DNA from: Actinomycetes bacterium
Lineage (GTDB): Bacteria; Actinomycetota; Actinomycetes; Actinomycetales; Actinomycetaceae
Direction: 5' to 3'
DNA length: 50,303 nucleotides
Assembly: GCA_023389315.1 (NCBI GenBank)
Contig: JAEWEQ010000012.1
Location: forward strand, 1-50,303
A model generated the notes under the pieces. It did no database searches and was not told where the DNA came from. It was given only the letters and a program-made list of their open reading frames with translations. The first letter of the stretch is position 1. Each line of letters begins with the position of its first letter. Shown one piece after another: positions 25,697 through 34,377 of this stretch. Made by a program: the position numbers and the translations under genes.

Positions 25697-28600
25697 GTGA
25701 GTTCCCGCTACGCCGAGTTACATGCCTACAGCGCTTTCAGCTTCCTCCACGGCGCTGACCTGCCTGCCGACCTGATCGCGCAGGCTGCCAAGCTGGAACT
25801 GAGCGCCGTCGCGGTGTTGGACCGCGACGGCATGTACGGAGCGGTGCAGACCGCCATCGCCGCTAAAGAAGCCAATATGCCTACCGTGTTTGGGGCGGTG
25901 GTGCGCCTTCCAGGCAACTATGAGCTACCCATCTTGGCGCAGAATGTGGCCGGCTACCACGACCTGTGCGCCGTGCTTTCGCAGGCCCAACTCAGCCAAG
26001 CCCAGCGCCACCACACCATCCTTGACCTGGAAACTTTGGCGCAAGCCAACCAGGGTAACTGGGCGATTTTGACGGGCACCAGCAACGGAAAGCTACGCCA
26101 AAAGCTGCGCGCGGAATCCCTGTCCGGCGCGCGCACCCACCTGGCGCAGCTGGTTGATTATTTCGGCGCCGAACACGTAGTGGTGGAATCGTGCTTGGAA
26201 ACCGTCGCGGAACAGGGTGAAATGGCGGACATCTTGGCGCAACTGGCTGCGGAGTTTAACTTGCCCCTGGCGGCCACCACCGGGGCGAGGGCGGCGGGAC
26301 CGTCCTCGCTGCGACGCGCCCACCTGCTGCGCGCCATCGAAGCGAACGCCACCTTGGATGAAATCCAACCCTATTTGGAGGCCCTTCCACCAATGTTGCG
26401 CTCGGACGTGGATATGCGGCGCATCCACCACCGTCACCCGCGAGCGGTGGATATCGCCGGGGAATTGGGTGATGAATGGGCGTTTGACTTGGACTTGATC
26501 GCCCCGCAACTGCCTGCTTGTAACACTCCCAGCAACTACGACGAGGCACGCTGGCTGCGGGTTTGCACCTACCGGGGTGCGCTGCGCCGCTACGGCACGC
26601 GCCAGCAGCATCCGCGAGCGTGGGAAACCATTGACCGCGAACTAGCGCTCATCATCGAGCTGGGGTTCGCTGGCTACTTCCTGATCGTGAAAGAAATCGT
26701 GGACTTTTGTCACCGCGAAAACATCCTCTGCCAGGGGAGAGGGTCGGCGGCGAACTCGGCGGTGTGTTTCGCCCTCGGTATTACTGCAGTGGATGCGGTG
26801 CGTCACCGCATGTTGTTTGAGCGTTTCCTCTCCCCGGGGCGCAGCGGTCCGCCCGATATCGATATCGATATTGAGGCGGTGCGCCGCGAAGAAGTGATCG
26901 GCCACATTTACCGCCGTTATGGGCGTCGCGCCGCGGCGCAAGTTGCCAACGTCATTACCTATCGCCCGCGTTCGGCGTTGCGCGACAGTGCGCGGGCTTG
27001 CGGGTTTTCCGAGGACGTAATCAACCAGTGGACGCGTCGCACCCACACTCGTGCTCCCGACCCCACGGTGGCTGCGTTGGCGGCGGAACTCACCCACCTG
27101 CCGCGCCACTTGGGAATTCATTCCGGTGGGATGATCCTCACTCGCCAGCCGGTCAGCTCCCTATGCCCAGTGCAGTGGGCCAGCAAAAGTGGGCGCACGG
27201 TAGTGCAGTGGGATAAGGAAGACTGCGCGCAGATGGGGTTGGTGAAGTTCGACCTGTTGGGCTTGGGGATGCTCACCGCTTTGCGTTACATGTTCGACTC
27301 GGTGGAGGCCTCCGGGGTGCGTCATCAAAGCGGGCAAGTGCTGGGGATGGAGAACCTACCGGCGGAAGATCCCAAAGTGTATGACCTGTTGTGCGCGGCC
27401 GACACAGTGGGGGTGTTTCAAGTGGAGTCGCGCGCCCAGATGAACACCTTGCCACGCATGCGCCCGCGCTGCTTCTACGACCTGGTGATTGAAGTGGCGC
27501 TGGTGCGCCCAGGTCCGATCCACGGTCAAGCGGTGAACCCCTATTTGCGTCGGCGCTTAGGGTTGGAACCGGTTACTTACACCCACCCGCTGTTAGAGCC
27601 GATCTTGCGCCGCACCCTGGGGGTGGCAATCTTCCAAGAGCAACTGTTAGCCATTGCCATTGACGTAGCTGGTTTTGACGCGGGAGCGGCCGACCAGCTG
27701 CGCAAAGCCATCAGTTCGAAGCGTTCTTCGCAGCGGTTGGCGAAACTGCGCCCCGCATTTTACGAAGGTCTGGCAGCCAACGGCATTACCGGGGAAGCGG
27801 CTGACACCATTTACGCCAGTTTGCAAGGTTTCGCTGAGTTCGGGTTCCCCGAATCTCATGCTTTTTCTTTCGCCAACTTGGTTTATGCCTCGTCCTGGAT
27901 GAAGGTCCACTTCCCGGAGGATTTCTACGCCGCTATTTTGGCTGCCCAGCCGATGGGGTTTTATTCTCCTGCCTCCCTAGTGCAAGATGCGCGTCGCCAC
28001 GGGGTGGAAGTTCTAGGAGTGGACGTGAACGCCTCCGACCTGCACGCGCGGGTAGAGCAGTTGAACACTGCGCATACTTGTGTCCCCACGACGGGTGCGG
28101 TAGAGCTGGAAGTGGATCGCTACAAAGCGGTGCGTTTGGGGTTTGAAGCGGTGCGTTCCCTGCCCACGGCAGCCGCTGAACGCATCCTCACGGCTCGCGA
28201 AAGTGGGCCCTTTAGTGACTTGGCTGACCTGGCTCAGCGTGCGCAGTTGAGCGCCCGGGAAGTGGAGTTGCTTGCGGCAGCGGGGGCGTGCGAGTCGCTG
28301 GGAATGTCGAGGCGCGCCGCCATGTGGCAGGCCCCGCTGGTGGGGGCCAGCGGCTGCCAACCGATGTTGCCCGGCATCCAGTGGCCCCAGCCTCCGCACC
28401 TGCCGACCCCGGTGGGGGAGGAACTAACCGAACTGGACTACCGCACCACTGGCCTTAGTACTGATGCCCACCCGCTGGCTTGGCACCGCGAGCAGTTGGC
28501 AGCGCAGGGGGTGGTGGCGTGTGCGCAGGTGGCGCCAGATTTACGAGGGCGGCGGGTGCAGGTAGCCGGTTGGGTGACCCACCGGCAGCGCCCGCACACC

Positions 28601-28822
28601 GCGAAGGGTACGGTTTTCCTGTCTTTGGAAGACGAAACTGGCTTACTTAACGTGATCTGTAGTCCGGGAATGTGGAAACGCTACCGGCAGGTAGGTTTGA
28701 CCCACGCGGTGGTGATTGTCCGCGGCGTGGTGCAGTGTGAATCCGGGGTATGTCAGTTGCGGGCCGATAAGATTAGTGGCTATCAGCAGGTGGTGGCACC
28801 CAAGTCCCGTGATTTTCGTTAG
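25697..28822 (+). CDS. dnaE2: error-prone DNA polymerase III alpha, DnaE2 type
   Basis: DnaE2 is the C-family polymerase that copies damaged DNA within the mutasome. The 1041-residue protein is shorter than replicative DnaE. The PHP domain starts YAELHAYSAFSFLHG, with Tyr11 where active PHP domains have the second His of HxHS. The palm has PDIDIDIE with catalytic Asp387 and Asp389 (and Asp391), and FLIVKEIVDFC and GRGSAANSAV are strongly conserved. An OB domain (VAGWVTHRQRPHTAKGTVFLSLED) lies at the C-terminus. No obvious clamp motif is seen; in this family ImuB supplies that. GTG is chosen for its fit with family and promoter. Confidence 0.94.
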   Translation: MSSRYAELHAYSAFSFLHGADLPADLIAQAAKLELSAVAVLDRDGMYGAVQTAIAAKEANMPTVFGAVVRLPGNYELPILAQNVAGYHDLCAVLSQAQLSQAQRHHTILDLETLAQANQGNWAILTGTSNGKLRQKLRAESLSGARTHLAQLVDYFGAEHVVVESCLETVAEQGEMADILAQLAAEFNLPLAATTGARAAGPSSLRRAHLLRAIEANATLDEIQPYLEALPPMLRSDVDMRRIHHRHPRAVDIAGELGDEWAFDLDLIAPQLPACNTPSNYDEARWLRVCTYRGALRRYGTRQQHPRAWETIDRELALIIELGFAGYFLIVKEIVDFCHRENILCQGRGSAANSAVCFALGITAVDAVRHRMLFERFLSPGRSGPPDIDIDIEAVRREEVIGHIYRRYGRRAAAQVANVITYRPRSALRDSARACGFSEDVINQWTRRTHTRAPDPTVAALAAELTHLPRHLGIHSGGMILTRQPVSSLCPVQWASKSGRTVVQWDKEDCAQMGLVKFDLLGLGMLTALRYMFDSVEASGVRHQSGQVLGMENLPAEDPKVYDLLCAADTVGVFQVESRAQMNTLPRMRPRCFYDLVIEVALVRPGPIHGQAVNPYLRRRLGLEPVTYTHPLLEPILRRTLGVAIFQEQLLAIAIDVAGFDAGAADQLRKAISSKRSSQRLAKLRPAFYEGLAANGITGEAADTIYASLQGFAEFGFPESHAFSFANLVYASSWMKVHFPEDFYAAILAAQPMGFYSPASLVQDARRHGVEVLGVDVNASDLHARVEQLNTAHTCVPTTGAVELEVDRYKAVRLGFEAVRSLPTAAAERILTARESGPFSDLADLAQRAQLSAREVELLAAAGACESLGMSRRAAMWQAPLVGASGCQPMLPGIQWPQPPHLPTPVGEELTELDYRTTGLSTDAHPLAWHREQLAAQGVVACAQVAPDLRGRRVQVAGWVTHRQRPHTAKGTVFLSLEDETGLLNVICSPGMWKRYRQVGLTHAVVIVRGVVQCESGVCQLRADKISGYQQVVAPKSRDFR

Positions 28823-28831
28823 GAGCGTCCC

Positions 28832-29323
28832 ATGGCAGTGGAAGTTGAGCGCAAGTTTTTAGTGCGGGGCGAGCAGTGGCGCGAACTGGTGGTGAGTTCT
28901 CAGGATCTGCAGCAAGGATATTTGGCGGCCTCTGCCACTTGCCTGGTGCGCGTGCGGGCGGCCGACGACGCGGGGTGGCTAACCATTAAGGGGGCTACGC
29001 CGGTTCCCGGTGAGGGGCAGGCCTTAGTGCGTAGCGAGTACGAATGGTCGATCCCCGCTGAAGAAGCACGCTCCCTGCTGGGGGAGCTAGCGCTCAGCAG
29101 TGTGGCGAAAACCCGGCATTTTCTAAGTTGCGGACCCGGGGAGTGGACGGTGGATGAGTTCGTTGCCGACAATGCTGGGCTGGTGCTGCTGGAGATTGAG
29201 GGGCAGCAGGCAGCCGGGTTGACGCAAGCGCAGTTGCCGGACTGGGTGGGCGAGGACGTGAGCGCCGATGGGCGTTACTCCAACGCCTACTTGTCCCAGC
29301 ATCCGTACCGAACTTGGCAGTAG
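28832..29323 (+). CDS. CYTH-domain protein (inorganic triphosphatase-like)
   Basis: This 163-residue protein begins MAVEVERKFLV, the ExExK motif (Glu4, Glu6, Lys8) of the CYTH triphosphate tunnel fold, with LTIKG and a second acidic cluster around VDEFVADNAGLVLLEIEG. CYTH proteins hydrolyse tripolyphosphate or act on nucleoside triphosphates. It starts 9 bases after dnaE2 with AGGAG upstream, so it is probably cotranscribed with it and could belong to the SOS response. The substrate is unknown. Nothing gene-like was seen in the 117 bases after it. Confidence 0.87.
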   Translation: MAVEVERKFLVRGEQWRELVVSSQDLQQGYLAASATCLVRVRAADDAGWLTIKGATPVPGEGQALVRSEYEWSIPAEEARSLLGELALSSVAKTRHFLSCGPGEWTVDEFVADNAGLVLLEIEGQQAAGLTQAQLPDWVGEDVSADGRYSNAYLSQHPYRTWQ

Positions 29324-29440
29324 GGCCTGCTTATCAGGTCGGCCATCGCGGGCAGGGGAGGGCAAGGCCGATCAGGTCCGCTGGTTATCCAGGTACCCGC
29401 ACCATTCCCGCCAGTTACCGCAACCGAGGGGATAACGCGC

Positions 29441-30106
29441 TTAGTTCGCTGCCAAAATCACGTCCACCAGTTCTTGCGCAGTCCTCACCACCGCGGTGGC
29501 TTGCGTGAACTCGCTGGGGTCGGTGCCGGACCAGGTGATCCCGATAGTGTCCAACCCGTTGTCGCGTCCTCCGTCTATGTCATGGTGGCGGTCACCGATC
29601 ATGACTATGCGCATATTTTCGCGATCCGGGCCTTGTGTAGGCACGTCGAGGCGGCGCAAGGCGTCGGCAATAACGGTTGATTTTGTGTAGGTAGGGGAGT
29701 CGCTTAGTGCCCCCGCAACTACTTCAAAATATCGCTCTAAATCTAGAAATTGAATTATCGGTAAAGCGTAGTTTTCCCGCTTAGAAGTGGCCACCGCCAA
29801 GCGCACGCCGGCGGTTTTTAACTGCTGCAGACATTCGCGCACCTGCGGGAATACTTCGCAGTCATACATCGACTGGCGGTAGTGGCGCCGGTAGGTGGCG
29901 ATAGTGTCCTCAATCAGGTCGGCGTGAACGTGCGCGTACTCGGCAAAGGATACCGCTAAGGGAGGTCCCACCCAGCGGGGGAGCTCTTGTGCGGTCTGCT
30001 CGGGGTATCCGAGCTCACGCAGGGTGGAGTTCACGCAAGCGGTGATCACTGGCTCGGAATCAGTGATGGTGCCATCTAGGTCAAACAGTGCGATTTGATA
30101 TGCCAA
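29441..30106 (-). CDS. HAD-family phosphatase (phosphoglycolate phosphatase-like)
   Basis: The 221-residue protein has motif I DLDGT (Asp9 nucleophile and Asp11), motif II in VATSKRENYALPII, the motif III lysine in YTKSTVIADAL, and motif IV GDRHHDIDGGRDNGLDTIGITWG-like near residues 175-195. The cap lies between motifs I and II. This is the phosphoglycolate phosphatase/beta-phosphoglucomutase subfamily. The substrate cannot be named. The stop (TTA at 29441-29443) is near a G/C-rich inverted region. It is divergent from the MarR gene across an A/T-rich gap. Confidence 0.87.
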   Translation of the reverse strand: MAYQIALFDLDGTITDSEPVITACVNSTLRELGYPEQTAQELPRWVGPPLAVSFAEYAHVHADLIEDTIATYRRHYRQSMYDCEVFPQVRECLQQLKTAGVRLAVATSKRENYALPIIQFLDLERYFEVVAGALSDSPTYTKSTVIADALRRLDVPTQGPDRENMRIVMIGDRHHDIDGGRDNGLDTIGITWSGTDPSEFTQATAVVRTAQELVDVILAAN

Positions 30107-30163
30107 TTGGTTACCTATCGGTTGCTAGGAAGAGGCGTTAGTCACGTTATAAGACTTCACAGT

Positions 30164-30185
30164 CCACAATTTTCTGTTTCTGTGG
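30164..30185. promoter_or_regulatory. possible operator between HAD and MarR genes
   Basis: CCACA at 30164-30168 and TGTGG at 30181-30185 form a palindrome with a 12-base A/T-rich spacer, in the divergent gap 30107-30250. It is well placed for autoregulation by the MarR-type protein. No -35 was convincing. Confidence 0.35.
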
Positions 30186-30250
30186 CATAGTTCAGAATTT
30201 TTTATTACCCTTTATCTTAGCATCGGACTACCGCTGGAGAAACTATCAAC

Positions 30251-30700
30251 ATGGAACGTAAACGGATTGAGAAGGCCTGGTCCCTTTACTCCGATTTAAC
30301 ACTGCGAATGTCAGGCATAGTTGAGCATCGCATTAAATCGGACGTGGGTTTAACCTTCGCCGATTTCGCCATTTTGGCGGCGCTGGAGCGCGCCTCCAAC
30401 AAAGAGCTACGCATGGGCCGTCTGGCAGAGATCCTGTCGTACTCGCCCTCGCGCCTTTCTTACCTGGTCACCATGCTAGTACAGCGTAACTTTGTGGAGA
30501 AAACCTCATCTCCCGAGGACGGTCGCGGCCTTCTAGCCCGGCTCACTGCGCAAGGGCACAAGGCGTGGTCTCGCGCCAACGCCATTCAGCACCAGGTTTT
30601 CACTGACTTCGTGCTATCCCAGGTCACCGAAGAAGAGCAAAACCAACTGCGAGAAATCTTCTACCAAGCTGCCACTCGCCTTCGCAAGCAAGGTAAGTGA
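30251..30700 (+). CDS. MarR-family transcriptional regulator
   Basis: This 149-residue winged-helix regulator usually represses efflux or stress genes and releases DNA on ligand binding. The recognition helix and wing are in LAEILSYSPSRLSYLVTMLVQRNFVEKTSSPEDGRGLLARLTAQG, and long N- and C-terminal helices form the dimer. Ligand and targets are unknown. It lies alone, divergent from the HAD gene and upstream of the tRNA. GGAG is 12 bases before the ATG, a long spacing. A nested inverted repeat follows the stop. Confidence 0.88.
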   Translation: MERKRIEKAWSLYSDLTLRMSGIVEHRIKSDVGLTFADFAILAALERASNKELRMGRLAEILSYSPSRLSYLVTMLVQRNFVEKTSSPEDGRGLLARLTAQGHKAWSRANAIQHQVFTDFVLSQVTEEEQNQLREIFYQAATRLRKQGK

Positions 30701-30708
30701 CTGCACTC

Positions 30709-30762
30709 GGAAGTTGCTTAACGGGCACGCCCGCGCCCATATTTGTTAAGCGACGGGCTTCC
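30709..30762. terminator. nested inverted repeat after the MarR gene
   Basis: GGAAG (30709-30713) pairs with CTTCC (30758-30762), and GCTTAAC (30716-30722) pairs with GTTAAGC (30745-30751). It stands ten bases after the MarR stop. It may end that transcript or be an operator. There is no T-run. Confidence 0.45.
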
Positions 30763-30849
30763 ATACGTAGTGGACTGGGCTGCTGCAGCAAGACATCCAT
30801 TCCAATTAGGTGGCAATCGCGGCGGCGTGATAAAGTCTTGCACGTTGCC

Positions 30850-30861
30850 TCGAAGCTTCGA
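30850..30861. promoter_or_regulatory. 12-bp perfect palindrome before tRNA-Leu
   Basis: TCGAAGCTTCGA is a perfect palindrome ending 15 bases before the mature tRNA. It may be a binding site or part of a processing stem. The surrounding 30763-30876 stretch shows no gene. Confidence 0.35.
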
Positions 30862-30876
30862 CTTCGTTAGCTACCT

Positions 30877-30964
30877 GCGCGGGTGGCGGAATAGGTAGAC
30901 GCGCTAGCTTGAGGTGCTAGTTCCCAATTTAACGGGAGTGGGGGTTCAAGTCCCCCTCCGCGCA
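30877..30964 (+). tRNA. tRNA-Leu(GAG)
   Basis: The 88-base sequence folds as a class II tRNA. The acceptor GCGCGGG pairs with TCCGCGC. The anticodon stem CTAGC/GCTAG holds a TTGAGGT loop giving anticodon GAG. A long variable arm (TCCC/GGGA) follows, and the T stem GGGGG/CCCCC encloses TTCAAGT. The 3' CCA is not encoded, as in many actinobacteria. Confidence 0.95.
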
Positions 30965-30971
30965 CGAGATT

Positions 30972-30994
30972 AACCCCGGTTTTCCGGGGTTTTT
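30972..30994 (+). terminator. rho-independent terminator after tRNA-Leu
   Basis: AACCCCGG (30972-30979) and CCGGGGTT (30984-30991) form an 8-bp stem with a TTTT loop and a T-run to 30994. It lies eight bases after the tRNA. Confidence 0.9.
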
Positions 30995-31039
30995 CTGCAT
31001 CCAGGTGGGAGTGTCTGACGGTGACGTAGAGTAGTAACC

Positions 31040-31714
31040 ATGCATATTGACATCTGGTCCGCCATTGACTGCCCGTGGTCCTACTTGGGGGTGCGGCATC
31101 TACGTCAATCCCTGGCTCGTTTCGCTCACGCCAGCGATACCACGGTCAGCTTGCACGCTTACTTCCTTAACCCTGAACTAACTCAAGCGTTAGATGAAAG
31201 CGAAGCGCAATACTTAAGCCGTACCAAACAAATGCCGTTGGAAGAGGTTGAATCGGTACTGCAATCCCTAACCAAAATGGGACGGGCCGAAGGTATTCGA
31301 TTCGACTGGGACGGCGCGGTAGTGGCAGGTACCACTAATGCTCACCGCCTGGTTTGCCTGGCGCGCGAGATCGACCTCGAAAATGATTCCACCAGTGGGG
31401 CTGACACTTTGGAACTGCGCCTCCACGAAGCTCTCCAACGTGCGCGGTTCGAAATGGGGGCGGATATATCGAATCCGGAAACCCTCATCAGCATTGCCCA
31501 GGACTTCGATATTCCCGGACAGCGGGCTGCCCGCGCCTTAGAAGATCAGGAATTCGCCGCGCAAGTGTTCTCCGATTTCCAAATCGGAGTGCAGATGGGG
31601 ATAGGTGCGGTCCCGGTGTTCCTGTTCGATAACCGATTCGTGCTGGAAGGCAGCCAACCGGCGGCGGCGTTCGACAACGTCCTCGCAACTGCTTATGAAT
31701 ACAGCCAAGGCTAG
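31040..31714 (+). CDS. DsbA-family (FrnE-like) thioredoxin-fold protein
   Basis: This 224-residue protein is of the DsbA/FrnE class, with the helical insertion typical of 2-hydroxychromene isomerase-like members. The active-site region reads DCPWSYLG, so only the first Cys (residue 11) of CxxC remains, as is common in this subfamily. The cis-proline loop is GAVPVF. There is no signal peptide, so the protein is cytosolic; substrate unknown. A TAGAGT sequence ends seven bases before the ATG, so the message may be leaderless. The next gene starts 18 bases after it. Confidence 0.85.
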   Translation: MHIDIWSAIDCPWSYLGVRHLRQSLARFAHASDTTVSLHAYFLNPELTQALDESEAQYLSRTKQMPLEEVESVLQSLTKMGRAEGIRFDWDGAVVAGTTNAHRLVCLAREIDLENDSTSGADTLELRLHEALQRARFEMGADISNPETLISIAQDFDIPGQRAARALEDQEFAAQVFSDFQIGVQMGIGAVPVFLFDNRFVLEGSQPAAAFDNVLATAYEYSQG

Positions 31715-31732
31715 ATTGGAAAGTAAAAAACC

Positions 31733-32266
31733 ATGAGTGAAACCGCCACCAACGCGAGCTACGACCCCCAAGCGGCCGCCCAGCGTCCCTACGATTCGCG
31801 CCACCCGCAAGAACTGGTACGCCAGTTCCACCAGGTCTACAACCTGCCGATTGAATCGGTCGAAACCCCCGAGTGCGACCGCGAACGCATCCACATGCGC
31901 ATGTCGTTAATCGCTGAAGAATACGCCGAACTCACTGGCGCGCTTTACGGCAAGCAGGCGCGTGAGATTATTGAAGGCGCCCAGGCGCAGGCCCTCGCTG
32001 CGGACGACCACACGCGCGACACAGTGGAAGTGGCGGACGCCTTGGCCGACCTGGTTTACGTGATCTACGGGATGGCTTTGGAATGCGGCATCGATTTGGA
32101 TGCGGTACTCCACGAGGTGCAGGCGTCTAACCTGTCGAAGCTGGGTGCGGATGGCAAACCCATTTATCGCGAGGACGGTAAGGTCCTCAAAGGCCCGGGG
32201 TTCTTCTCGCCGGACATTGCCGCCGTTTTAGCGCGGCGGGAACCGCACCGGCCAGCCGCGCAGTAG
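31733..32266 (+). CDS. MazG-like nucleotide pyrophosphohydrolase
   Basis: This 177-residue all-alpha NTP-PPase-fold protein carries EEYAEL near residue 63 and EVADALADLVYVIYG near 102-116, the metal-binding EExxE and ExxD motifs of MazG-like enzymes that clear non-canonical nucleotides. The tail NLSKLGADGKPIYREDGKVLKGPGFFSPDI is typical of a family found in both bacteria and phages. It probably forms an operon with the DsbA-like gene. Its last 25 bases, including the stop, are duplicated 69 bases downstream. Confidence 0.87.
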   Translation: MSETATNASYDPQAAAQRPYDSRHPQELVRQFHQVYNLPIESVETPECDRERIHMRMSLIAEEYAELTGALYGKQAREIIEGAQAQALAADDHTRDTVEVADALADLVYVIYGMALECGIDLDAVLHEVQASNLSKLGADGKPIYREDGKVLKGPGFFSPDIAAVLARREPHRPAAQ

Positions 32267-32335
32267 AGCGGCGCCGATGCACCTACCGGCGACCCGGTGC
32301 CGCGTCATCGACCGCACCGCCCAGCCGCGCAGTAG
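32242..32335. repeat. 25-bp direct repeat spanning the MazG stop codon
   Basis: Copy 1 at 32242-32266 ends with the MazG stop TAG. Copy 2 at 32311-32335 differs by one base. Spacing is 69 bases. The rest of the 32267-32382 gap holds no gene. Confidence 0.6.
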
Positions 32336-32382
32336 TGCGACCCGGACCACATTAATGTTAAATTTGCCCGCGGAACTGTTCG

Positions 32383-34347
32383 TTGAAGTTTAGAAAGACT
32401 CCGATTTTGCGTTCACACACCACCCTCACGTTGCCCGACTTTTCCCAACTCACCCCGCACACCGTGGGGCAAGCCGCTAAAGACGGCCTGGTTCAGCTAA
32501 CTGAAGACCTCATAGCTTTACGCCAGGTGCCAGCCACCGTGGCAGACTTCCTGGAGCCCCTAGATGAGGCTTTCCGCCGATGCGAGCAAGCTTGTGCACC
32601 CGCTTTCAACCTGATCAGCGCGGTCGGCGGTAGCGAATATGATGTCCTGGAAGGTGAGCTCGCTCAGCTTTACACCCAGGTGATGCACGGTTTCACCACC
32701 GACGCTGAGCTGTTCTCCAACCTGCGTGCCCTGCAGGACCAGGACTTGGATGAGGAAAGCCGCACCCTGGTCGATGACCTGGTGCTGCGTTTCCGCCTGG
32801 GCGGGGCAGAGCTAGACCCGGAACAACAAGAGAAGTTGGCCGAGCTATCTTTGCAGATCTCCGACCTGGCGGTGCAATACCAAAAGCGGGTCAGCCAAAT
32901 GCTGGCGAACCCGGTGACAGTGGGCGCAAAAGAGTATTCCTTAAACAACTTCACCAACCAGTTGGCGCTGTCCAGCATTGACGACCCGCAGCTGCGCCGC
33001 GAACTACTGGAAGCCTCCCTGTCGCGCGGCTGGGGCGACGACCCTGATACGGACACCCGACAACTGGTGCTTGACATCACCCGCGCCCGCCAGCAGCGAG
33101 CGGAGTTGCTGGGTTTTGCTGACCATGTAGAAGCCGTGGTGGCCCAAGAGACGGTGCCGTCCAAAGATCAGGTACGCCAGCTGCTGAGCGAAGTTGGGGC
33201 TGCGGCCACCAAGCAGGCTCGCCGCGAAGCCGAACAGCTGCGCGAGTTGGCGGCGGCTGACGGGGTGGAGGATTTCACCGCCGCTGACTGGCTCTACTAC
33301 CAGGCCAGGGCCGACCAGGCTGACAGCGCCGGTCCCGATATCTCACCCACCGCCCTCGCCCCTTATCTGGAACTTTGGCAAGTGGTGGAAGACGGCGTGT
33401 TCGTGGCGGCGAACAAACTCTACGGCATCACCATGACCCGGCGTCCGGAGTTAAAAGGCTGGGACGAGTCTTGCCGAGTTTATGAAATCCATGACGAGGA
33501 CGGTGCCAGCCTGGGCCTGTTCTTGGCCGATTACTTCTCCCGCCCGGGCAAGCGCGGTGGCGCGTGGATGTCGGGCTTGGAACAGGGGTATGCCGGCAAC
33601 GATTACCAGTCGATCATCATTAACTGCGCGAACTTCACCCCGCCCGCCCCGGGTGAAGCGAAGTACCTGCATTGGGATGATGTGATCACTTGTTTCCACG
33701 AGTTCGGCCACGCCCTACATGGCATTTTGTCCCGCACCCGCTACCACCACACCGCGGGCACCAGTGTGCCCCGGGACTTCGTGGAACTGCCTAGCCAGTT
33801 GAATGAAATGTGGGCCTATCACCCGCAGATCATCGCGTCTTTCGCCCGCCACGCCCAAACTGGCCAGGTGATGCCCACGCAGATGGTGCAGGCGTTGGCT
33901 AGCTCCGCCACCAAGGGGCAAGGCTATGACACCAGTGAATACTGCGCTTCGGCGTTGCTCGACCACTTCTGGCACAGTGAGACGCCGCGCGAAGGTGAAG
34001 ACGTGGCGCAGTTCGAAGCCCGCATACTCACCGACGCAGGCGTGGGCGACCCGCTGGTGCCGCCGCGTTACCGTTCCACGTATTTCCCGCACGCCTTCAC
34101 GGTTGGCTACGACGGCTGCTACTACTCCTACATGTGGGCAGAGACGCTGGTGGGTGAGTGTGAACAGTGGTTCCGCACCGTGGCCAGTAAGGACGGCGAT
34201 GGTGGTTTGAACCGGGAAGCGGGGCAGCGCTACGTGGATGAGATTTTGCGTCGCGGCGCATCGCGTCCCCCAGTGGAATCCTTCCGCGCTTTGATTGGCC
34301 ATGATGCCAGTGCACAGGCAGTGTTGCGCCGCCGCGGCCTGGACTAA
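32383..34347 (+). CDS. M3-family metallopeptidase (peptidyl-dipeptidase)
   Basis: This 654-residue zinc peptidase is of the Dcp/oligopeptidase group, which cuts short peptides in the cytoplasm. HEFGH at 439-443 gives the zinc ligands and catalytic Glu, with the third zinc acid expected in LPSQLNEMWAY. RRGGAWMSG-like and TSEYCASALLDHFWH blocks follow. There is no signal peptide. I took TTG 32383 because GGAA lies about seven bases upstream and no ATG or GTG in frame precedes it; the true start could be a few codons inside. A large hairpin follows at 34378. Confidence 0.92.
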   Translation: MKFRKTPILRSHTTLTLPDFSQLTPHTVGQAAKDGLVQLTEDLIALRQVPATVADFLEPLDEAFRRCEQACAPAFNLISAVGGSEYDVLEGELAQLYTQVMHGFTTDAELFSNLRALQDQDLDEESRTLVDDLVLRFRLGGAELDPEQQEKLAELSLQISDLAVQYQKRVSQMLANPVTVGAKEYSLNNFTNQLALSSIDDPQLRRELLEASLSRGWGDDPDTDTRQLVLDITRARQQRAELLGFADHVEAVVAQETVPSKDQVRQLLSEVGAAATKQARREAEQLRELAAADGVEDFTAADWLYYQARADQADSAGPDISPTALAPYLELWQVVEDGVFVAANKLYGITMTRRPELKGWDESCRVYEIHDEDGASLGLFLADYFSRPGKRGGAWMSGLEQGYAGNDYQSIIINCANFTPPAPGEAKYLHWDDVITCFHEFGHALHGILSRTRYHHTAGTSVPRDFVELPSQLNEMWAYHPQIIASFARHAQTGQVMPTQMVQALASSATKGQGYDTSEYCASALLDHFWHSETPREGEDVAQFEARILTDAGVGDPLVPPRYRSTYFPHAFTVGYDGCYYSYMWAETLVGECEQWFRTVASKDGDGGLNREAGQRYVDEILRRGASRPPVESFRALIGHDASAQAVLRRRGLD

Positions 34348-34377
34348 GGTAGTCGCCTAACGCAACTGCCTCGCGTG

